DNA from: Prinsepia uniflora | Taxonomy: Eukaryota > Streptophyta > Magnoliopsida > Rosales > Rosaceae | Direction of reading: 5' to 3' | Assembly: GCA_032719365.1 (NCBI GenBank) | Contig: CM064861.1 | Location: 75,512,863-75,576,862 of the forward strand | Length of the DNA stretch: 64,000 nucleotides | In this document: one piece after another, positions 20,178 through 31,109 of the stretch | Layout of the letters: each line of letters opens with the position of its first letter | How positions within the stretch are numbered: the first letter of the stretch is position 1 | Program-made: the position numbers and the translations under genes | Notes under the pieces: generated by a model | The model's input: the letters and a program-made list of their open reading frames with translations, nothing else | Database searches by the model: none | What the model was told of the DNA's origin: nothing

Positions 20178-21015
20178 CCTACATTCCCCAAATTAAGGAT
20201 CTGTGTTGGCCAATAGGTTAGTTTATTGTTTTATTTTCCTTAAATCCTCACCATTGATCCTATGCTGAGATTGAATCTCAGCCCTTCATTCCATCCAGCT
20301 AATCTGTTTAATAATTCTCAGATTTTTCACTCTCACATTTCATTCTCTCAAACCGTGAGCACGGCTACCCTTCGAACAAACACTTCAGCACCTCACCTCT
20401 CAACCTCACACTCACGGCAACACCAGGCGGCCAACTGCCACCCTCAGGCGCCGGCCACCACCCCACAGCCACCTGCACGGCCGGAAATCCTCCCAGACCC
20501 GAGAAGGAAACCCGAACAGCCCAAGTCACCAAACCATCCAAACCTTCACTCTGGGACTCGAACCAACGTACGGTTGGGTTCACTGTGATGACAGGACGAC
20601 CCTGAGCTGGACTGGACGACGTACGGCGGTGACACGGCGGCGGTAGGTTGAAAAACCCGAGAGACCTGATTTTCTTCCCTTCTTCGAAACGACCGTTTTT
20701 GACGTTGAATTTGTTTGGTTGCTTCTAAGACACACTTAAGGGACCCAGACGACCAATTTAAACCAAGGTTCGCGGCTAGAAGCTTGACGACTCGCCGAAG
20801 AAGACGAACCAGAGCCGGCAGCCGGGTTCCTGTCGATTTTCAGGTAGATTTTTGAACCTAGAAACTAGTTTTGAGTCCACAGAGCCATAGAACACATTGT
20901 GATGAGTTCATAGGAACAAATCCCATCAGAAATGGTGGTCGGGTTGATGAGAACTGATCGGGTCGAACCGTGGGTCTGCGGTGACCCGGTTCTCAGACCC
21001 GGTTACTGTAGCTGA

Positions 21016-21148
21016 TGACGTCATCATGCTGACGTCAGCAGTGACGTCATGATGACGTCATCATGTCAGAATTCAGTCAGACCAGGGACCAATGGACTGC
21101 TGACACGTGTCCTCTGACACTGTCAGCAGTGACGTCATGCTGACGTCA
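21016..21148. promoter_or_regulatory. Cluster of six TGACGTCA octamers in an LTR
   Basis: Perfect TGACGTCA palindromes occur at 21016, 21030, 21042, 21053, 21130 and 21141. TGACGTCA is the classical bZIP (TGA/CRE-type) binding site. Neighbouring TGACAC.TGTCA motifs extend the symmetry. Weaker versions of the same region are in element H's LTRs (about 25130-25300 and 38280-38520) and solo LTR F (about 58915-59215). A role as LTR enhancer is inference. Confidence 0.7.
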
Positions 21149-23785
21149 GCAGTACTGTAGCACTGTTGACCAGAGGGTTGACCAGGCGCGTGGGGGCGCG
21201 TGTGAACAGTAATTTTGGTGGGACCACCACCATTCTTTAGGTTTCGACGATCCGGATCCAATGGCGGTGGTTTCGGGTCGATCGGAGATCATTAAGTTGG
21301 TCAAAATGAGAGTTATTGCCTTGGAAAGCGCGTTCAGGCGGCTTATCCGGACCAGTTTCGGTCTAGGGTTTCATGGTAAAATGTTAGGGGTTTGTATTTA
21401 CCCTTACGTATACTTTGGATGTGACAGGAATTTTGTAATTGTACCAGATCGAGGGTAAACGCTCGGTTTTCAGCAGGACTGTACTGTGAGTGGGCCATTT
21501 TCTTAAACCCTTGCGTGCATAAATGTTTTCTGGTTTATTATACTTATTCACATGCTAAAAACAATGATGGTTTTGATGATATGGAAAATATGGTTATGGC
21601 ACGTTTCACGGTATTTGGGCTTGAGACCCGTTTGATGAAACTTAATGTTTGATTCAGATTTTATCTAGGTATATATATGCCTTGCATGTGGATATCAATA
21701 AAATGTATTTGGTACTGCACTGTATAGATCCTTCCATATTATATTGTCTCCTCCAGATGAGGTACCCCGGAGAGGTCACGGACGTCTAGAACGTCCAGCG
21801 TCTATGACGCTAAGCATCGGGGATGCTGTACCCGAACGGGGTTCGGGGATTTAACTCGAAAAATTGAGACCCGAGTGGCACGCGTAGCCTTGTGATTGTG
21901 ACCTTATTGACGTCAGGGACGTCAGACATCAGGGATGTCGGGATTGGAGTGTATAGTGCAGCAACTAAAATTATACTTATGGTTTTATTACATGCCTTAT
22001 GGTTCATATTATATGGTTTATGATTTTAAACAATGATGCATGCATGTTTGGAAAACAGAGGGGTAAATTATATGTTTTACTTATCAAATGGTTTTATAAA
22101 CTTGAGTTCGGTCCACTCACCCTTAATGTTTTTGGTAACCCCTCCAGGTCGTGATACTGAGGTAGAGGAGGAACCTGAGGCTGAGGCATAGATCTACTTC
22201 TGCGTACCTGAACCCCTGTTGGGTGGTGTACCCGCAGGTTTATAATAGAGTCGTGCTCGCAACTTGTAATTCGGATTTTCATCCCTTGTCTGACATTCGT
22301 TTAATTCGGATTTGATGTATAACTTTAATTTGGTTATTTATGCATTTGATGATTTGAGGTTAAAATTGGTATGAATTATTGGGTGTCAGACGGGAGCAGG
22401 GCACGTCCCCTTGTGGTCCCTGTGGGGTCGGGGCGGGTCCTGTCAATAACCTTATCAAAATTAATATCTCAATATACAAACAAAAAAAATCCTTCCTCAC
22501 GGGGGCACTGCCTACATCTAACCCTGTCGAGCAGTGGAATATATCATTTCGGTTCCTTTCGAGCCTTAAACCAATACTTGGATTCGATTCGAGTCTTGTC
22601 CTAACATTCATATTACCTCAAGAATCTATGACCAATTTCTCAGAATCACAGGAGGTCCATATATATAGGAACTAACAACCCCATTACTTTGGGAATATAA
22701 AACTGTCTCGAAACTATCACCAATTGTCTCGAAAGTTGCACCATCAGATTCAACATCCAATAAGGCAGATTTTTCATGTTCACTACATCACGAGGAGTCG
22801 CTACATGCGCCATCATGTACCTATTAGAGTCACTTGACGTGTACCTCACGCGTCTGCAGGGTTGTCTTTAACCTCCAGTTGAGCCGACCCGACCTTTATA
22901 ATCGGGTCCGAACCTAGTTCCCATACCCAGTCATATATCCGTCACTCTTTAGCTAATTCTTACTTTCCAAGGATCAAATCGAGTATATAGAATGTCAGGA
23001 ACTAGAAATTAACCTCAAATCTGGGAAATATTGCATCGAAATTCGAGACTCATCCTTGGAGTTTTCGGCCAACCATTGCACCTTCATTCCCAAAACCTTC
23101 CATGGTTCAATTCCCTTAACTCCCAATTTGGTTCTGATCGCCAGGGATCAAGAAACCCCATAATAACCTCAATTTTTTGTTTCATCTTGAAAATTCAAAG
23201 TTGAATTGTAGGGAAGCACGGTTTTTGGTGGTTTCAAGTTTGGTAAATTTCCTAGTCTCTTCCCCCTTCCTAAATTGGTTTTTCTTCCTTTTGCTCCCTC
23301 ATTTTGTTTATTCTCCCTTATGTTTTTCCATCATCTCCTCCTCTCAGGCTACTATCTTTGGCCTTCAATACAAAGGAAGAACCCTTCTCTCATTTTTTTC
23401 TTCCAAAACCATCCCCCATGAACAAACCTTCACATGTACACTTCTTAATTCAAATAGAGGCCACTCATCCCTCTTTCCTTGAAGACACATGTCACCACGC
23501 TTGCATGCCACCATATAAATTAATGACTCACTCAATTAAGCCCTTCAAATTACTAGAATGCCCCTGACATCCAAATTTCCAAAATACCCCGAGGGTGACT
23601 AGAGTTCCCATTTCCCGCATGCCGCCTGTCTACAGACTCTAGACTTCGAGACCTACATAATAGTTCTCACAAAAAGTCCAATTTGTGCCTCGAGAAAAAG
23701 ATCAACTTTTGATCCACAAGCGTAAAATAGTCAGCTCCCAAAGTAATTTATGAAACTGTCCCAATTTCTGGAACAGGTCGTTACA

Positions 23786-23967
23786 ATGTTCCCCGTCACT
23801 GAAATTTCATCCTCGAAATTTAGGAAAGCGAATTAGGGTCCAATTTTTCAACTTTTGATTTATCAAAATATCAATAAACTCTAGGAACAAAAACGTTAAA
23901 CAACATCATCAAAATACAACCAAATACTCAAATATCGGAAATTCCACATCCAAAGTTAACTCGATAA
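23786..23967 (-). other. Element D interior next to its 3' LTR
   Basis: In element orientation the sequence ends with a 'tttcgaggatgaaatttcagtg' type motif before the LTR. It corresponds to the GAGGACGAAATT motif preceding the 3' LTR of Del/Tekay elements (compare 34277-34307). It is interrupted at 23968 by the TRIM and resumes at 61101. Confidence 0.65.
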
Positions 23968-24111
23968 TGTCACGACCTGACCCATCTAAGATGATATTGT
24001 CCGCTTTGAGCCCAGCTCTCACGGTTTTGTTTCTGGGAAATCACGTACAACTTATCAATAGGTCACCCATCCTATGCAACTTCCCAATGGGTCACCCATC
24101 CTAGGATTGCA
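23968..24111 (-). mobile_element. TRIM LTR copy 1, first segment
   Basis: Begins TGTCACGACCTGACCC and parallels 54416-54530 ('gatgatattgtcc..tttg', 'cgctcacgg.tttgtt..gggag.tcacgt.caact', 'ggtgacccatc.taggattgca'). A 32-bp tandem duplication includes 'ggtcacccatccta' twice. It ends at 24111, where element H inserted; the match resumes at 44450. Confidence 0.85.
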
Positions 24112-25851
24112 TGTAATGACCCGTCCCAACTTTAAATGAGTAATTAAGGATTAATTGAGGATTATCGAGACTAATCGGGGATTAGTCAAAGATTTTCAGA
24201 CGAGTGGTGCAAAATGACAATTTTACCCCTAGAAATGGGTAAAAAGTTAAATTTTGACCAGGTGGTCAAATGCATGAGGATCGTTACGTAAATCGAGTCT
24301 ATACTAGTTTGTAAACGGGCGACATGTTGAAATCGAACATTTGACGGGAAAGACACGGGTCATGGAAGGTTTGGGGTACTATTGCATGAATTATGAGACA
24401 AGTGGATTTTTTTCTTGAGTGGGACCTAGATATTTGTTCAAGCACAATGGATGGGTGACAAGTGTCACTCATCTATTGCCTAACCTTTTACATACATGCA
24501 CCCACTCCCCTTCTATGTTTCATTCCCTTAACCCAAAACCCCTAAACGTATAGCCCACCCCAAACCTCCCCATATCTTTATCCTCTGCAAGTCGAGTAAA
24601 TGGGAGAGTGAGAGAGGACGTCGAGACAAACACGGTGGTGCTAATGACGGCAGAGCACGGTGGTGGGAAACTCGTAGGTAAGCATTTTCGGGTTCAATTT
24701 TGAGTTTCCGTTTTAAGTGTCTGATCGGACATTTAGGGATTGGGTTATGTTCTAGGGATCGAGGCGACCTGGTTGGGACTGGTTTCGAGGATCGCGGTGG
24801 CCAGAGTCGATGACAGAACTGGATTGCAGGTGGCTGGTTACTGTTCATCCTTAGAGCATGTAATTCTAGGTCAATTTTCATGGTTTTAATTCTAGGGATT
24901 TGTTCTTGGGGGTTAGACGAACACGTAGGAAGATACGGGGATCAAAATGGTGGTCGGAGGAGTGAGTTTGGATCGAGTCAGGTCGTGGGTTTGTGTGACC
25001 CGATATAGTGATCCGGATTGACCCACATGAAGGTTGAAGATGATGATAATGTCATTATCTGACAAGTGTCGAAGGTAGGCTAATAAGAGGATAACGTGTG
25101 TCATGTCAGTGCCCAGTCAACACTAACATGTCAGTGGCATGGCCCAATTAGGTGTTTCCACGTGTCACTGACATGTCAGTGACGTCGACCAGTGGACTGC
25201 TGACATGTGGCAATGTTAGGTTTGACAGGTGTCAGATCTGACAACTATTAGACTTGTCAGAGATGACGTCATGCTGACGTTAGCAGTTGACGTCAACCAG
25301 TGTTGACCGCCTCGTGGGGGCACATGGGCGTGAATATGGAGGTAGGACCGGAGTTATATTAAAGGTTTCAACGATCCGAATCTAATAGTGGTGGTTTTGG
25401 GTCGATCGAAGAACGTTAGGTTGGTCAAATTGAGGTTTAAAGCCTTGGGATTCATGTCCGATACACGTTGACTTTTTCGGGAAAATTGGGGGTTCTTGAT
25501 TAGGACTTGTTTAGATGGTTAGTGGCCTTTGAGTGTGATTTGGATAGGCATGGATGACCCATATAGGTTGGATTAGCCCGGAGAGGCTTATGGCCCGTGT
25601 ATCGAGGCGCAGTAAGGATAGTCTTTGAGTGGATTTTTGGTTTATAAATGAAATTCATGTATAACTGTTTTAAATACTTTATTCTATTATTTGAGTTGAA
25701 ATTCTTGGATATCGTACATTATTGATCATATGGATTTTATGTTTTGTTTTACGATGTTTGGGCTTGAGACCCGTCTGGATATAGTATTGATTAATTGTGG
25801 AGTCAAACATGGTTTTAAATGAAATGATTTCGGTTTTGGAAATATGTTATC
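24112..25851 (+). mobile_element. 5' LTR of element H (3' end missing)
   Basis: Near-collinear with 34308-34641 plus 37664-39060: same start TGTAATGACCC, palindrome at 24449-24474, 'cctctgcaagtcgagt', 'ggggttcttgattaggacttgtttagatgg' and 'gtttgggcttgagacccgtctggatat'. The match breaks at 25851 ('gaaatatgttatc') where minus-strand Athila pol begins. The missing part corresponds to the last LTR third seen at 39070-39465 and 43862-44444. Confidence 0.82.
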
Positions 25852-27154
25852 CTGGTGGGACTCAGCCCCGTATCGTTTCATTAAGGCTTCAATGGTCTTG
25901 TTACAAAAGTGACTTCCACCATCACTTATCAGGACCCATGGGATCCCAAAACTGGAAGGAATGTTAGTTCTGAGGAAAACTAGAACAGTTTTAGAGTCAT
26001 TAGTCCTGGTGGCTTTAGCTTCCACCCATTTTGAGACATAATCAACAGCAAGTAAGATATAGAGATAGCCATTAGATTGAGGAAATGGACCCATAAAATC
26101 GATACCCCAAACATCAAATATTTCAACAGTTAAAACATAATGTTGTGGCATTTCATCCCTTCGTCCTAAGTTTCCTGATCTCTGATATTTATCACAGGCT
26201 AAACAGAATGAATGTGCATCTTTAAAAAGTGTGGACCAATATAATCCAGATCCTAAAATTTTAAGTGCAGTTTTTCTAGATCCAAAGTGACCTCCACAAG
26301 CATGGTTACGGCAGAATTCTAGGACTGACCCATGTTCAATATCAGGGACACATCTCCTAATCAATAAATCTGTACAGTGTTTCCATAAATAAGGTTCATC
26401 CCAAACATAATACCTAGCATGCTTCTTGAGTTTATCTTTCTGTGCACGAGTGAGAGTGGTGGGTAACTGCTTGGTGACTAAGTAATTTACGATATCAATA
26501 TACCAAGGAGTACTTACTTGAATTCAGAAGAGTTGTTCATCCGGAAACATCTCCTGAATCGCCACGGGATCTCGTTCATGTGATATGCGACTCAAATGGT
26601 CTGCCACCATGTTTTCTACACCTTTCTTGTCCTTAATCTCGATGTCAAACTCTTGAAGAAGAAGAATCCATCGGATTAGCCTTGGTTTAGCTTCCTTCTT
26701 GGCCAGGAGATACTTCAGTGTTGCATGATCAGATCAGTGTAAATAATGACTTTAGTTCGAAGTAAATAAGAGCGAAACTTATCTAAAGAAAACACAACAG
26801 CAAGCAACTCATTCTCAGTAGTCGTATAGTTTATTTGGGCATCATTCAAAGTTCTGGATGCATAGTATATGGCGCAGGGCTTCTTGTCTCGCATTTGCCC
26901 GAGTACAGCACCAACTGCATAATCAGAGGCATCACACATTAGTTCAAAGGGTAAGGACCAATCCGGGGTACAAAGAATGGGTGCAGTGGTTAAAATATTT
27001 TTAAGCTTCTCAAAAGCTTCCTAACAGTCTGCATCAAAGACGAAGGGTGTCTCCATCTGAAGCAATCGGCACAAGGGCCTTGCAATGTGAGAGAAATCTT
27101 TGATAAATCTTCTATAGAAACCTGTGTGACCAAGAAATGAACGAATCTCTAAAT
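25852..27154 (-). pseudogene. Athila-like Ty3 pol remnant: RT end, RNase H, integrase
   Basis: Minus-strand order from 27154: end of RT thumb (RSFLGHTGFYRRFIKDFSH), RNase H (LMCDASDYAVGAVLGQ, then TTENELLAVVFSLDKFRSYL, then IYTD), then integrase. The integrase shows the zinc-finger His/Cys pairs (FCRNHACGGHFG...FCLACDKYQRSG) and two acidic catalytic sites (VWGIDFMGPFPQ, LISDGGSHFCNK). A 5-bp duplication near 26750 shifts the RNase H frame, an in-frame stop lies near 26525, and another stop lies near 27020. The sequence ends inside the integrase catalytic core at 25852, so the third catalytic residue is lost. It resembles the Athila/Tat side of Ty3/gypsy. Confidence 0.88.
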
Positions 27155-28753
27155 TGATAACGCCCAAACTACGCATTAAATTAAATACGTAATTCGAGTA
27201 TTATGCAATTTAAACCCTTTTTGTGTCATTTTAGTATTGATAAATATGGATCGTTCTTATCCGGGGAAATTAGGGAATATTAATAATATGTTAGTGAGAA
27301 AGAATAATGAATAATCAAAGAATAAAATAATACATGAATAAAGGAATAAAGGAATAAATAATGAATAAATTAAAGAATAAATGATTAAAAAATTCATTAA
27401 TAAAAGAATAAATAATTAAATAATAAAAAAATAAAGAATTAAATGGGGGTTTTAAGGGATTGTAATCATAATATAGACAATAAAACAAGTAAAACAAATA
27501 TGAAATTAATTCTACTCCTTCTCTATCATTTGTACAAGTGGACTTTCTTCAAACACAAATTCTACCAACATTCTAATATTTGCATAATTTGAACATATTA
27601 CAAAATTCTACTTTCACCATCTTACACATGCATACATTTTGTTAATATTATAAATGCACCGAACAGCAGTCATAAACACTTATATAATTAACCTAATGTT
27701 TATGATTTGAATGTGTGTCAAACACTTAAATCTCTTCAATTTTCTACTAAGTGCACCGAACAACGATCATAAATACTTAACATAGAATTGAAGCTTAAGC
27801 ACTCAAATGTATGAAGTAAAAGAAGTTCGGAAAGAAAAACATATTATAATCATATTCATGTCTACAAAAGTAAGGAAGAAAATACCAACAAAAATATTGA
27901 ATTAAAGAAAATAAAACCGAAACAATAATGAGAGTTTAAGCAAGGAAGAAATAGTTTACACTTTTGGAATCCAAGAACAGCTTGTGATTCCGAAAATGGA
28001 TGGAAACAATGAAATGTTATTCACAAGATTTTCTGACAGTAGAAGAAACCTTATGAAGATGGAGGAATAAACACGAGAATGCAATCTTAAACTCTAGAAT
28101 TGCAACGGAAATACTAAGTCTTGGTATTTCTAAAGGAAACATACAACTTGTGTTTAGGAGCTCTCTAGAAAAAAAGTCCCCTTTCACAAGAGAAATGGAC
28201 CCCTATTTATAGGGAGAAAAAGCTACCAAAAATAAATAGAAATTACAATAAAAAATAAATAAAATGAAATGATGAACAATGATGAACAATGATGATTAGT
28301 GATGAAATTAGGGCATGGTTTGGAGCTGATTTGGTGTTGATTTTCAATGCAAATTTGATGCAAAAGGGAGTGGGTGGAGTAGTTTTGTGCAGGAAAAATT
28401 GACTGAAAGTGACTGGAGAGGGAGAGCAGGTGAGTTCGGTGGCGTGCTGTAGGGCTGGAGCAGCTGGATTCAGTGTGTGTTGCGTTGGGGGAGACCGATT
28501 ACCCGACGCACGCGTGCTAGGTAGCAGTTCAGCTGTTCGGGACGCGTGCACCGAATTTGGTTTCATAATGTTTTCGTTATAATTCCGATCTGGACAATTC
28601 TTTTGCGAAAACGCTCCAAATTACAAACTTTATTTATTTAAACAAAAATATCACAAAATATTATTTTATCTAATTATTTATTATTTTAATATTAAAATTC
28701 AAATATAAAAGGTATAAAATAATATAAAATAATGTTTAATTAACGACCTATCA
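27155..28753 (-). mobile_element. Athila-like LTR attached to the pol remnant
   Basis: On the minus strand it starts TGATAGGTCGTTAATTAAAC and ends GTTTGGGCGTTATCA, with TGATA...TATCA-type termini like the Athila LTR at 39466 (TGATAAGTCACAAATTAAGC). Length 1,599 bp. In element orientation it lies upstream of the pol remnant, so it is best read as the 5' LTR of the same element after deletion of gag and most of RT. The 5-bp flanks (taaat left, gtggc right) do not match, so no TSD is claimed. Confidence 0.65.
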
Positions 28754-29114
28754 GTGGCATAATGTTTCTGGTGTGCCAGCGATTGGGAGCTGTAGTGTGT
28801 TAGAGGCTAGGCCCCGACATGACAACTTTTCTGAGTTGTGACCGAGGATTGATCTGAAACTAGGGCCGTCTAGTGAAGAATGGTAGGACAAGTTGCCAGA
28901 GAGTGGTACTTGTCAATCAGATCTCGAGGTGGACCGATCAGTGGTTTTGACACCTGGAGTAGAGCATCTATCAGGCTAGAGGTAGTTTAGACGTTGAGTT
29001 ACCTCCTTGAGGACAGGGTTCAGATAGTACAGAGTGGTTGGTACCAGCGATGATTTGTCGCTTGATGACAGAGTCCTGTTAGCGAAGTAATTTCTTGGTT
29101 TAGTCTACACGAGG
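28754..29114 (+). other. Unassigned non-coding spacer within element H
   Basis: The sequence is gene-free and resembles in composition the non-coding interior at 31110-34307 ('gagtggttggtaccag', 'gatttgtcgcttgatgacagag'). It probably is a leftover of element H's own interior between the Athila remnant and the LTR at 29115. No homology was proven. Confidence 0.35.
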
Positions 29115-31095
29115 TGTAACGACCCGTCCTGAAGATCGGGATTAAATATTAATTAATTATGATTTAGAATGACTAATCGGAGATTAGTTGAGAGAAACCG
29201 GACCGACGGTGCAAAATGACCGTTTTGTCCTTAGTCGTTGGTAATATGTTAACTTTTGACCCGGGAAGTCCGATGGTCAACGGCCAAGGACCGTTACGTA
29301 GATCGAGTTTATACGAATCCATAGATAGGCGGCACGTTGAAATCGGACGTCGGACAGAAAAGTTATGGTCACGAGAGCGAAATCGGGGATTTAACGTTTC
29401 AGGAATCGAATAAAATATTACTTAAATCCAATTGGGAAGATATTTTGTGTGGGGCCTTTGGATGAGTGACAAGTGTCACTCATCCCATTGGTTACCTTTC
29501 CATAATTTGGGGATCTATGTCTATTGGCCATTAATTAATTAATTAATCAAACTCTCGTCTCTCATCCTAACCATTAATCTCTATCTCTCATCTCATCCTC
29601 ACCGTCCATTCTAGCATCTAATTATCATCATCGATCTTCATCATTTTCACATTTTCTTCAATGAAACCCGAGCACCCCAAACCTCACTCAAAACCCTCTA
29701 ATCCTCATCTATTGCAAACACCTTGTGAAGGGAAGCTAGAATGTGAGGGCTGGCAGTGTTGGTGGTGCCAGTGACGGTGACCGTCGTGGACGAAGGTGGT
29801 AGCTGGGGGACTGAACCCGTGAGGAAAACTTGAAAACAGGGATTGTGAATGATCGTGAAGGAAAGCCTCTCAAACCATATCAAACGCATGTGATGTGAGA
29901 TTAGAAGTTGAAGGGGAGGTTCAGCTGAAGTTAGTGGTGGCCACGGCTCGAGCCGTCGTGGACGGTGGCTGGAGAAATCAAGATAGGTACGTAGAAATTC
30001 AAAAATCGAATGTAGGATTTTATGGGTTATTGGTCGAGTTGATGGACTGGGCCGTGATCTAGGGACTTGGACGAAGCTAGGAGGCCCATTTTCAAAGGGA
30101 ATGGTGCTCGGAGACGACGGCAGAACGTGGGTACAAGTGGCCGGTTCAAACCTTCAACCAGGAAGGTATTCTCTTGCCCCTAAATTCAGTATTTGATCGT
30201 ATAAATGGATAGAGAATGGTAGGACGAATCTAATGGTAAACAAAGGATAACAATCAGACTAAAATAGAAGGAAATCGGGGACGCCGGTTCGGGTTAGACT
30301 GGACTGGTCTGAACCAGGTCGACTAGAGGTTGACGATGAACAGTGTTTAGCGCGTGCTTTCACACGCAGTCGCTTGCGATGGCGCATGAGGGCATGTGGG
30401 ACACTTTTCGGTCATGATGTCAACATGTGAAATAATCTATTCGATGTAACGAACATTTTGGGACTAGTTTTGTGTCGATCGGACACCGTCTAGATATGTT
30501 TCGGGGTGTCTGAAGGTTTTGAATTGATTTTAAAAATAGTTAAAAATTCGGGAAAATTACGAGGCTTTAATAGGAGGTTAATGAAAAGGTTAGTAACCCT
30601 ATAGTGTGATTTGGACAGGTTTGGAAGTCCCGGTGACAGTGATGGGGCCCTGGAGGGCTTTTGGCACGCCTATCTATGCGGCAGCGTAGGACGGTCTGTA
30701 AGTGGATTTCGTTTTCTAAACTGTGATGCATGCATAACTATTTTATATGTTTTACATACGTGATTTCTATGATGATGATTGTGGCACTAGTGGATTATAT
30801 GATTGAACGTATTTCGAGGTAATCTCGTATTTACACGTTTTTCGAGGTTTACGAGTTTATGCTATGGCTATATGATTGTGAGTTTAATTATGGTTTTGTG
30901 GCATGGTTTTAGTTTGGAAAGATGAATTCGGGCATGAGAAGAGACCGAGACATCGCACTCCTCCACCAATATTGGCGCGCTCTGGGAGCCCCGTATGGGC
31001 TGAGGTACGTATTATCCCTTGTTTGACACTTCATGTTAGACGAGAGCATGAAGCATCCCACATTAATCCCGGGGGGATTGGGATGGGTCGTTTCA
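29115..31095 (+). mobile_element. 5'-type LTR ('L') followed by a primer-binding site
   Basis: Starts TGTAACGACCCGTCCTG and ends GGATGGGTCGTTTCA, immediately followed by AG and the primer site. The palindrome is at 29460-29485. It is a different subfamily from element H's LTRs (for example the 'cgatgtaacgaacattttg' and 'cgcgtgctttcacacgcag' blocks near 30350-30465), so H now has LTRs of two kinds. The flanks cgagg and agtgg do not match, arguing against a simple solo-LTR insertion. Confidence 0.75.
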
Positions 31096-31097
31096 AG

Positions 31098-31109
31098 TGG
31101 TATCAAAGC
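31098..31109 (+). other. Primer-binding site TGGTATCAAAGC (iMet type)
   Basis: TGGTATCAAAGC differs at one base from TGGTATCAGAGC, the site complementary to plant initiator-Met tRNA used by Del/Tekay and many other LTR elements. It begins two bases after LTR L. Confidence 0.8.

Larger units (their letters stand above)
19668..22445 (+). mobile_element. Solo LTR, 2.78 kb, TSD ataac, inside D's 3' LTR
   Basis: Starts TGTAACACCCCGGAAATTCG and ends GGGGCGGGTCCTGTCA, with identical duplications ataac at 19663-19667 and 22446-22450. The 5' LTR of D at 61871-61900 gives a natural empty-site comparison: its sequence runs uninterrupted across the equivalent point. The LTR includes the family palindrome (20152-20177) and a dense TGACGTCA cluster (21016-21148). 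Confidence 0.95.
19515..23785 (-). mobile_element. 3' LTR of element D (split by a solo LTR)
   Basis: 19515-19667 begins TGATAGGACCCACTTTGAAAACG and matches 61730-61880. 22451-23785 continues the match to 61886-63237 and ends GGAACAGGTCGTTACA. Without the insertion it is about 1.49 kb. The plus-strand open frame at 23177-23482 has a counterpart at 62610-63002 simply because the LTRs are duplicates. Confidence 0.88.

Noticed and set aside
27150..28758. Solo LTR with TSD at the Athila-like LTR
   Set aside because: The 5-bp flanks (taaat and gtggc) differ; pol remnants continue on one side only.
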